Below are positions 1-5,446 of a stretch of DNA of 10,702 nucleotides, piece after piece. Positions within the stretch are counted from its first letter, which is position 1. Each line of letters begins with the position of its first letter. Origin of the DNA: Bacteroidales bacterium UBA6192. GTDB lineage: Bacteria > Bacteroidota > Bacteroidia > Bacteroidales > F082. The DNA lies in contig DITE01000113.1 of assembly GCA_002422725.1 (NCBI GenBank), positions 1 through 10,702 on the forward strand. Reading direction: 5' to 3'. The position numbers and the translations under genes are program-made. The notes under the pieces were generated by a model that was given only the letters and a program-made list of their open reading frames with translations, had not been told where the DNA came from and searched no databases.

Positions 1-282
1 GACATGGTTAATGTGCTGAATGATCAGTTTCTGGCCGAACATGGCAAACCTGATGTCATGATTACCGACCCTCCCCGATCGGGCATGCACCCAAAAGTAG
101 TGGAACAGCTCATGTCCATAGGTCCTGACCGGATTGTTTATATCAGTTGCAATCCTGCCACTCAGGCCCGCGACCTTCAGATGATGAAGGACATATATGA
201 CATTACAGCCATACAGCCTTTCGACATGTTTCCTCAAACACAGCATGTCGAAAACATCATCAGGCTGGATAAAAGAAAATAG
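1..282 (+). CDS. rlmD: 23S rRNA (uracil-5-)-methyltransferase, RlmD/TrmA family (C-terminal fragment)
   Basis: This is the last 93 codons of a gene that enters from the left edge; its start is outside the window. The family transfers a methyl group from S-adenosylmethionine to C5 of a specific uridine in 23S rRNA or tRNA, in the cytoplasm. Counting the first codon in the window as 1, the fragment shows the DPPR motif at 23-26 (substrate-pocket motif IV), the ISCNP motif with the catalytic nucleophile cysteine at 50, and the QHVE motif with the general-base glutamate at 84. These are the three hallmarks of the C-terminal catalytic domain, and the reading frame ends normally at TAG. The TRAM domain and iron-sulfur cysteines that would separate RlmD from RlmC or TrmA lie outside, so the family is certain but the exact target uridine is not. 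In Bacteroidota the common member is usually annotated RlmD. Confidence 0.9.
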   Translation, partial: DMVNVLNDQFLAEHGKPDVMITDPPRSGMHPKVVEQLMSIGPDRIVYISCNPATQARDLQMMKDIYDITAIQPFDMFPQTQHVENIIRLDKRK

Positions 283-289
283 ACTTTAC

Positions 290-312
290 TATTGAAAAAA
301 GGCAATATTTTA
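290..312 (+). terminator. Possible weak terminator after the methyltransferase
   Basis: TATTG at 290-294 can pair with CAATA at 303-307 across an 8-base A-rich loop, followed directly by TTTT. It begins 8 bases after the methyltransferase stop codon, where a terminator is expected. The stem is only five base pairs and AT-rich, so this is a position-based guess. Confidence 0.25.
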
Positions 313-351
313 TCTAATCATTTTTAATTCTGCTACTTAAATTCAGGCATG

Positions 352-381
352 TTGATTTTCAGGCTGAAGCAGTTTTCTTTG
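352..381 (+). promoter_or_regulatory. Possible promoter for the 529-1224 gene
   Basis: TTG at 352-354 is followed 19 bases later by TTTCTTTG at 374-381. This resembles the Bacteroidota promoter (TTTG, about 19 bases, TAnnTTTG), with one mismatch at the second base of the -7 element and an incomplete -33 element. It would leave a leader of about 140 bases before the start at 529. Weaker near-matches, such as TATTTTCG at 455-462, lie closer to the gene, so the choice is open. The rest of the 283-528 spacer shows nothing I can name. Confidence 0.25.
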
Positions 382-528
382 TCGCTTTATCGATAATTTA
401 TCAAAAACATTGATTGTATCACATTTAATAAGGTGAGTTAAAGCTATAAATTTTTATTTTCGCTGTAACTTTTCATGTCCTTAAAGAGTCCAATTAGAAT
501 CCAATAAAAGAACCTAAAACCATTCTTT

Positions 529-1224
529 ATGCAAAAATTATTTTTCACCTTAGCAATCCTGATCCTAACCATTCATGCGCATTCGCAAACCAACAAATGG
601 TACACCACATCAGCTGGAGAGATAGTTTTTTCTTTTGCCAGTGTCGACAATAATGGAAACGAGAGTGGCAACATCATGCGTTTTTCACCGGTATTTAATT
701 TTCAAAATCTGCTGAATTACGATGTTTCCGAATATGTTGGAATTTTTACCGGACTAAACCTAAGAAACATAGGGTTTATTTACGATGAACCTAACACGAA
801 TATCCGAAAAAAATACCGCAGCTATAACATAGGCGTACCGATCGGGATTAAATTCGGGAACATGTCTGGCGGTTTCCTGTATGGTGGTTACGAAATCGAA
901 TTTCCGATCAATTACAAAGAAAAGACCTTTGAAAATGAAAAGAAAACTGACAAGTTCAATGTATGGTTCAGCAACCGGCAGCCAGCGTATTACCACACAG
1001 TTCAGGTTGGCATACAATTCAAAGGAGGCACCAATTTAAAATTCAAATACTACCTGACCGGTTTTTTCAACAAGAAGTTTAAAGAAACGATAAACAGCGC
1101 AGAAATTAAGCCTTTTGAAAACTTCGATGTAAATGTGTTTTACGTTTCGTTGAATTACAACTTATTTAAAAACAGCGAGTTTAACAATCCTGTGAAAGCC
1201 AACAAAGTATCAGAAGTGTATTAA
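529..1224 (+). CDS. Secreted, probably outer-membrane beta-barrel protein of unknown function
   Basis: The 231-residue product begins with a typical signal peptide: a lysine at 3, a hydrophobic stretch at about 4-16, and a likely cleavage after the SQ at about 19-20. The mature part is rich in alternating aromatic/hydrophobic and polar residues, with many G-x-x-x-G/Y stretches (roughly 95-115, 120-135, 155-180 and 205-215). This is the pattern of antiparallel strands in small outer-membrane barrels, and there are no hydrophobic helices. Unlike many barrels it does not end on a terminal aromatic strand: about 17 residues follow the last strand-like segment (FYVSLNYNLF). The ATG at 529 is preceded by an A/T-rich leader without a Shine-Dalgarno sequence, which is normal in Bacteroidota. 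It stands alone on this strand and converges on shikimate kinase with no bases between the two stop codons. I do not recognise a specific family; barrel topology is inferred from composition only. Confidence 0.75.
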   Translation: MQKLFFTLAILILTIHAHSQTNKWYTTSAGEIVFSFASVDNNGNESGNIMRFSPVFNFQNLLNYDVSEYVGIFTGLNLRNIGFIYDEPNTNIRKKYRSYNIGVPIGIKFGNMSGGFLYGGYEIEFPINYKEKTFENEKKTDKFNVWFSNRQPAYYHTVQVGIQFKGGTNLKFKYYLTGFFNKKFKETINSAEIKPFENFDVNVFYVSLNYNLFKNSEFNNPVKANKVSEVY

Positions 1225-1235
1225 TCAGCGCTGAT
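1224..1235. repeat. 12-base perfect palindrome at the convergent gene junction
   Basis: ATCAGCGCTGAT reads the same on both strands. It starts on the last base of the stop codon of the 529-1224 gene and covers the stop codon and last codons of shikimate kinase. As a hairpin it could form only a four-base-pair stem with a four-base loop, too weak for a normal terminator, and no T-run follows on either strand. It could be a protein site or chance. Confidence 0.4.
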
Positions 1236-1734
1236 ACTCCTTTATTAGCTTCAACAGTTGATCCATATTCAATGATTCACCAGTTACAGTGATTTTTGCC
1301 TGGCTATAGTATATATTCCTCTGGCGCAGGTGGTTCCGGATGAATAGAAAAAGTTCCTCCGGGTTTTTTTTCGCGATGAGGGGTCTTTTCTTCTTTGATA
1401 GAATAAGTCTGGAATGTATGGCCTGATGAGACAATTTTAAATAAACGGTTAACCCATGTTGGTTCATCCAATACATATTGTCGTAAAAACAAGGCGTTCC
1501 GCCACCACATGAAATGACCGCATTGTCTATCGATACGGTCTCTTTAAGTAACTGACTTTCAAACTTTCTGAATAATTCCTGGCCATATTTCTGAAAAAAG
1601 TCATGGACGGACACTTTGTAACGCAGTTCAAACAACTCATCAAGGTCGAAGCGCTCGAAACCCAGCTTCCGGGCCAGTCTGACCGACACGGTGCTCTTGC
1701 CTGCTCCCATATATCCAATGATGTAGATACGCAT
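1225..1734 (-). CDS. aroK: Shikimate kinase
   Basis: This cytoplasmic enzyme phosphorylates the 3-hydroxyl of shikimate with ATP, the fifth step of the shikimate pathway toward chorismate and aromatic amino acids. The 169-residue product has the usual family length and all key features: Walker A loop GYMGAGKST at 7-15, the D-L-D motif with D30 and D32, arginine R56 in the shikimate-binding segment, the GGG loop at 77-79, R117 before PL in the lid, and the R-x-R-x-x-YY helix around 137-143. I chose the ATG at 1734. A longer frame opening with TTG at 1755 has its start codon inside the -7 promoter element at 1753-1760, so it would not be transcribed, and homologues begin just before the Walker A strand. 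The gene has its own promoter and is therefore probably independent of the upstream transketolase operon on the same strand. Confidence 0.95.
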   Translation of the reverse strand: MRIYIIGYMGAGKSTVSVRLARKLGFERFDLDELFELRYKVSVHDFFQKYGQELFRKFESQLLKETVSIDNAVISCGGGTPCFYDNMYWMNQHGLTVYLKLSHQAIHSRLILSKKKRPLIAKKNPEELFLFIRNHLRQRNIYYSQAKITVTGESLNMDQLLKLIKEYQR

Positions 1735-1752
1735 AACCTGGTTTGATAGCTG

Positions 1753-1781
1753 CAAAGGTAGTCAGAAGTTGGAAGTGCAAA
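1753..1781 (-). promoter_or_regulatory. Bacteroidota-type promoter of the shikimate kinase gene
   Basis: Read on the minus strand, TTTG (1781-1778), a 17-base spacer and TACCTTTG (1760-1753) match both elements of the Bacteroidota sigma-factor consensus TTTG / TAnnTTTG. Transcription should begin near 1746, leaving a leader of only about a dozen bases before the ATG at 1734. This element decides the start choice for the kinase. Confidence 0.75.
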
Positions 1782-1837
1782 AACGGATTGTAAATAAGGT
1801 GGAGAGCATGAAGGTAATTTTGGTCCGAATGTAAAAC

Positions 1838-1854
1838 CTGTTCATATTCAACAG
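1838..1854 (-). terminator. Possible weak terminator of the transketolase operon
   Basis: On the minus strand CTGTT (1854-1850), a seven-base loop and AACAG (1842-1838) form a five-base-pair stem followed by GTTTTA. It lies about 40 bases past the stop codon of the transketolase C-terminal subunit and before the shikimate kinase promoter, the right place for an operon terminator. The stem is short and the T-run is only four bases. Confidence 0.25.
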
Positions 1855-1891
1855 CCTGAATACAAAGCCGACCACAATGAATTACAGAAAT

Positions 1892-2845
1892 TTATTTCTT
1901 GCGGGCAACAACCCTTCTAACTGCGTTAACAATGTCCGGAGTATCCAGTCCATATTCAACCATTAATTCTTCGGGTTTGCCACTTTGCCCGAAAACATCC
2001 TTAACAGCAACCATTTCGATTGGAGCCACCAACTTACGGCCCAGCAGCTGAGCTATACTATCGCCCAATCCACCATGCATCTGATGCTCCTCGGCAGTGA
2101 CCACACATCCTGTTTTTGCCACTGATGCCAGCACGGCTTCCTCATCCAAAGGCTTGATGGTGTGAATATTGATGAGTTCAGCGTTGATGCCCAACCCGGC
2201 AAGGATCTCAATTGCCTCAACCGCCTTCCAGACAAGATGACCTGTCGCAAAAATACTCACATCCGACCCAGGCTTTAGCATCAGCGCCTTTCCAATGATA
2301 AAGGGTGTTTCTTCAGGAATAAAATTGGGCACCTTTGGTCTTCCAAACCTAAGATAAACAGGCCCATCGAATGACGCTATGGCTATTGTAGCAGCTTTTG
2401 TCTGGTTGTAATCACAAGGATTGATTACCGTCATCCCAGGCAACATCTTCATCAGCCCGATATCTTCCAGAATCTGATGCGTAGCGCCATCTTCACCCAG
2501 GGTTAAACCTGCATGGGAAGCACATATTTTCACATTCTTCTGCGAGTATGCCACTGATTGCCTGATCTGGTCATACACCCTGCCGGTTGAAAAATTGGCA
2601 AAAGTGCTGGTGAATGGAATATAACCCCCAATGGTAAGTCCTGCAGCCATGCCAATCATATTCGCTTCTGAAATACCCGTTTGAAAAAAACGTTCCGGGT
2701 GATTGGCTGCGAATGCATCCAGTTTGAGCGAGCCGGTGAGGTCGGCGCACAAAGCAACTACTTTCGGGTTGATTTTCCCAAGTTCCATCATGCCATCTCC
2801 ATAACCTGAACGGGTATCCTGATGATTTAAAACCTTTATTTCCAT
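1892..2845 (-). CDS. Transketolase, C-terminal (pyrimidine-binding and C-terminal domain) subunit
   Basis: This is one half of a split transketolase, which moves two-carbon ketol units between sugar phosphates in the pentose phosphate pathway using thiamine diphosphate. The 317-residue product covers the pyrimidine-binding domain (about 5-180) and the transketolase C-terminal domain (about 185-312). GISEANM at 57-63 holds the conserved catalytic glutamate E60 that activates the cofactor aminopyrimidine. HAGLTLGEDGATHQ at 111-124 and FGQSGKPEEL near 285-294 are typical of the split family. I start it at the ATG at 2845: the same frame stays open to 3001, but those 52 extra residues overlap the coding region of the upstream vWA gene and resemble nothing in the family. 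It lies 10 bases after the vWA stop codon and needs the N-terminal subunit encoded at 4326-5171 to be active. The split form is also seen in archaea and other bacteria. A dihydroxyacetone- or deoxyxylulose-type transferase is less likely given these motifs. Confidence 0.93.
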   Translation of the reverse strand: MEIKVLNHQDTRSGYGDGMMELGKINPKVVALCADLTGSLKLDAFAANHPERFFQTGISEANMIGMAAGLTIGGYIPFTSTFANFSTGRVYDQIRQSVAYSQKNVKICASHAGLTLGEDGATHQILEDIGLMKMLPGMTVINPCDYNQTKAATIAIASFDGPVYLRFGRPKVPNFIPEETPFIIGKALMLKPGSDVSIFATGHLVWKAVEAIEILAGLGINAELINIHTIKPLDEEAVLASVAKTGCVVTAEEHQMHGGLGDSIAQLLGRKLVAPIEMVAVKDVFGQSGKPEELMVEYGLDTPDIVNAVRRVVARKK

Positions 2846-2855
2846 TATTGTGATC

Positions 2856-4301
2856 TTATAGTTTAATCTTTTTCGTTTTTCCTGACACAATCCTGAACTG
2901 TGTCTCACGGGTATAAGCAGCCCGCTGAGCTTTTGCAGCCCTGAATATAACCCGGTAATCTCCAGGCAACAACACCAAGGATTCAGCTGTAACTGATTCA
3001 CTGTCGAGACTATGTATCCATACTAAAGTCCCCTGATGTTCAACAAAAAGATCACCGATAACCGGATGACGTCGTTGCACAACCAGTACACCTGGCTCCG
3101 GAATAGTAATCTGCCTGACCTGATTTTCTTCAACAATGATGTTTTCGAGCAATAACCTCGGCAAACTAAGTATCTCAAGATCATAGCATCCTGTCAGATA
3201 TTCTTCGGTTTGGCCGGATTGAATAACATGCAGAACCGAAGGGTTGCCGCAACGTTTCACCAGACCATACATTTCTTTCCCAAAAGGCATTTTGTTGGTA
3301 GTTTCCAATCTTATTTTGCCTTGCGTAACCGGAATTGCTATCGTATTATGTTCTTTTTCAAGCAATTGAATATCTTTCAAGTTGAGTGAAGGCCGTGTAT
3401 GAAGTTCCAGACGGTAAAGCGGATTGTGGTCGACATAAAGCGTGTCGGGTGTACCTTTCTCATGCATGGTGTGCACAAAATTATAGATCAGTTCATTGTT
3501 TTCCTGATCATAAAAACTCATGGCAATATCCGTAACTTTCGCCACTCCCCTTCCATTCTCCAGCTCAACAGTCAATGTGGTGAGGTCTTTGGAAACCTGT
3601 TTCAAGGCAACTTTCAGGGCAGTTGCAAAATTATCAGCATCTTCAGCGTCAAAATAAGTACCAATACAATCCAGTTCGTTGCTCATGCCGGTTCCCAGGC
3701 CAATAACAAATGGTTTTAAGACAATCCCGTTTTTTTGAAGTTCACGCGAAACAGCGCAAGGGTCGCCACCACACTCCTCGAGTCCATCGGTGATCAGAAT
3801 GATCATATTGCGGCTATCTGTTAATCCATTAAAATCACTGGCCGCCTGTCCAAGTGAATATGCAATTGGTGTTGTACCTTTTGGCGTAGTATTGCGCAAC
3901 ACAGCTTTGATGCGTGCATGATTGTTTTTACCAAACGGAACCTCAAGTTTTGAATCGTCGCATCTTCCCGGCGGATAGGCATACTGATGACCGTAGACTC
4001 TTAAGGCAAGTTCTGTTTGCGGCACCTTTTCCAGACTATCTACTACCCTGATAAGGAGCATCCTGGCAACTTCCATCTTGGATTTCCCCTCCCACTGGCC
4101 CCACATGCTCTGAGAAGCATCAAATACAAATAGAATTCGTTTAAGTGGTTCAGTCTTATTTTCCTGTGCAAAAATCGCTGACCATGGCAGGCAAAGCAGA
4201 ATGAACCAGATCAGTGTAATCTGAAATACCCTGACAAATGAAGGCTGGCTGAATTTGCTTTCACTTCGTCTGATTGACAGATCTGAATATTGTATGATCA
4301 A
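2856..4301 (-). CDS. Exported von Willebrand factor A domain protein with C-terminal beta-rich repeats
   Basis: The 481-residue frame has a hydrophobic signal segment at about 26-45 ending in IFAQ, so the protein should be exported; no lipobox is visible. A vWA domain spans about 54-235 with a complete MIDAS metal site: DASQS at 61-65, threonine in KGTTP at 141-145, and D172 in ITDG. The YGH near 103-105 with C114, the CGGDPC at 177-182 and C212 fit an exported vWA family usually annotated only as 'VWA domain-containing' or distantly as Ca-activated chloride channel-like. After it, three repeats (about 243-325, 326-402, 403-481) each end in a Y-x-[LV]-x-[IFL] strand followed by a basic or polar strand and I-x-[IL], suggesting tandem beta-sandwich domains for binding. 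The start is uncertain: the first codon is TTG, no in-frame ATG or GTG lies before the signal segment, and the n-region is unusually long. It sits between the transketolase halves (gaps of 24 and 10 bases). Its function is unknown; a metal-dependent adhesion or scaffold role is inferred. Confidence 0.88.
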   Translation of the reverse strand: MIIQYSDLSIRRSESKFSQPSFVRVFQITLIWFILLCLPWSAIFAQENKTEPLKRILFVFDASQSMWGQWEGKSKMEVARMLLIRVVDSLEKVPQTELALRVYGHQYAYPPGRCDDSKLEVPFGKNNHARIKAVLRNTTPKGTTPIAYSLGQAASDFNGLTDSRNMIILITDGLEECGGDPCAVSRELQKNGIVLKPFVIGLGTGMSNELDCIGTYFDAEDADNFATALKVALKQVSKDLTTLTVELENGRGVAKVTDIAMSFYDQENNELIYNFVHTMHEKGTPDTLYVDHNPLYRLELHTRPSLNLKDIQLLEKEHNTIAIPVTQGKIRLETTNKMPFGKEMYGLVKRCGNPSVLHVIQSGQTEEYLTGCYDLEILSLPRLLLENIIVEENQVRQITIPEPGVLVVQRRHPVIGDLFVEHQGTLVWIHSLDSESVTAESLVLLPGDYRVIFRAAKAQRAAYTRETQFRIVSGKTKKIKL

Positions 4302-4325
4302 AATAGTTATTCTTAAAAGAACCGT

Positions 4326-5171
4326 TTAATAATCACCCAGGGTTTCCTCCAGTTGAGCCAATGCTCTGGCAGCTTGTTCATTATTTGGAGCAACCCCATG
4401 CCATTTATGTGTTCCCATCATAAAGTCGACTCCCATCCCCATTTCTGTTTTCATCAGCAACATCTGTGGCTTTCCTTGTCCTGTCATTATTCTTGCCTGC
4501 TGAAGTACCCCAACAACGGCTTCCATATCGTTTCCATCAAAAGGGGTTACATGCCAGCCGAAAGCTTCGTATTTTGCCCTTAAATCGCCCAAAGGCAGCA
4601 CATTATCGACAGCCCCATCAATTTGCTTTCCATTGTAATCGATAATCGCTATAAGATTATCAAGCTTGCGTGCACCTGCATACAGAACCGCCTCCCAAAC
4701 CTGACCTTCCTGCTGCTCTCCATCGCCCATCAACACAAAAACAAGTGAAGAATCGTGATTCAGTTTTTTTGCCTGTGCTGCACCACATCCTACCGAAAGT
4801 CCCTGCCCCAAAGATCCTGAGGCAACCCTGACGCCAGGCAGACCCTCAAGAGTGGCCGGATGTCCCTGCAGCCGCGAATGGATGAAACGGAAGCCAGCCA
4901 ACTCGTCCAGTGGAAAATAACCGGAACGTGCCAGAACACTATAGAAAACCGGGCTGATATGTCCATTCGAAAGCAGAAATATATCTTCACCTGTTCCATC
5001 CATCGAAAATGAAGACGGATGATGCCTAAGCTCCTGAAAATAGAGCGCGGTCATCAGGTCGGCACAGCCAAGCGAACCGCCTGGATGGCCCGATTGACAC
5101 GCATGTACCATACGGATAATATCACGGCGAACTTGTGTCGAAATGCGTTTAAGATTGTTGATATCTGTCAT
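4326..5171 (-). CDS. Transketolase, N-terminal (thiamine diphosphate-binding) subunit
   Basis: This is the other half of the split transketolase, supplying the pyrophosphate-binding domain of the two-chain enzyme. Key features in the 281-residue product are SGHPGG at 27-32, the substrate-channel histidine at 71 in SNGH, GSLGQG at 119-124, the thiamine-diphosphate motif GDGEQQEG (149-156) ending at N180 in DYN with metal-liking spacing, and HKWHG at 255-259. Length and termini match split N-subunits, and translation starts at the ATG at 5171 with no Shine-Dalgarno sequence. It is the first gene of the minus-strand operon; the vWA gene follows after 24 bases and the C-terminal subunit comes third. 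A TACTTTTG element about 60 bases upstream is the likely -7 promoter. All catalytic residues expected in this half are present, so together with the 1892-2845 product it should make a working enzyme. Confidence 0.94.
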   Translation of the reverse strand: MTDINNLKRISTQVRRDIIRMVHACQSGHPGGSLGCADLMTALYFQELRHHPSSFSMDGTGEDIFLLSNGHISPVFYSVLARSGYFPLDELAGFRFIHSRLQGHPATLEGLPGVRVASGSLGQGLSVGCGAAQAKKLNHDSSLVFVLMGDGEQQEGQVWEAVLYAGARKLDNLIAIIDYNGKQIDGAVDNVLPLGDLRAKYEAFGWHVTPFDGNDMEAVVGVLQQARIMTGQGKPQMLLMKTEMGMGVDFMMGTHKWHGVAPNNEQAARALAQLEETLGDY

Positions 5172-5230
5172 GAAATGTAAATTATTTACCTGAGTTTACT
5201 ATCAATCAGTCAAGATGAACGATAAACTGA

Positions 5231-5238
5231 CAAAAGTA
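5231..5238 (-). promoter_or_regulatory. Probable -7 promoter element of the transketolase operon
   Basis: On the minus strand TACTTTTG (5238-5231) is an exact match to TAnnTTTG. A TTTG at 5252-5249 is only 10 bases upstream, too close for the usual 17-23 spacing, and no good -33 element is seen at the right distance, so the promoter is weak or activated. It predicts a leader of about 50 bases. Confidence 0.5.
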
Positions 5239-5410
5239 GGTAATAATGCAAAAAGCCCCTGAAGCAGTTATCAACACTTTATCAATAACCCAACACCAAC
5301 CCAATCATACTGCATTTATTTTCATGGATATACAGATCAACCCTAATCGACAACATAATCATCAAGGCGTCAGAATGCTACACAATTCAGGCTCAAGAGT
5401 CATTTTTTGC

Positions 5411-5418
5411 TATTTTTG
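5411..5418 (+). promoter_or_regulatory. Probable -7 promoter element of the GH3-CDF-rhomboid cluster
   Basis: TATTTTTG at 5411-5418 matches TAnnTTTG exactly and lies 28 bases before the ATG at 5447, giving a leader of about 20 bases. No TTTG or TTG is found 17-21 bases upstream. Together with 5231-5238 on the other strand it defines a divergent promoter region of about 170 bases. Confidence 0.45.
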
Positions 5419-5446
5419 GCGAATAATTTAAGACTCAGAAAAACGC

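Noticed and set aside
342..368. TTCAG...CTGAA inverted repeat as a terminator or riboswitch stem
   Set aside because: The arms are five bases with a 17-base loop and no T-run or conserved core, so it is not distinguishable from chance.
760..1017. An 85-codon minus-strand open frame inside the barrel-protein gene
   Set aside because: It is antisense to a gene with a signal peptide and coherent strand pattern, and shows no independent evidence.
2846..3001. N-terminal extension of the transketolase C-terminal subunit
   Set aside because: The extra 52 codons overlap the 3' end of the vWA gene in another frame and do not resemble the family. The ATG at 2845 gives the normal length.
3399..3719. 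A 106-codon plus-strand open frame inside the vWA gene
   Set aside because: It is antisense to the vWA protein's MIDAS-to-repeat region; no promoter or motif supports it.
5246..5431. A 61-codon open frame in the divergent promoter region
   Set aside because: It would start beside the minus-strand -7 element and run through the plus-strand -7 element. It has no promoter of its own, no recognisable motif and a composition like translated noncoding DNA.
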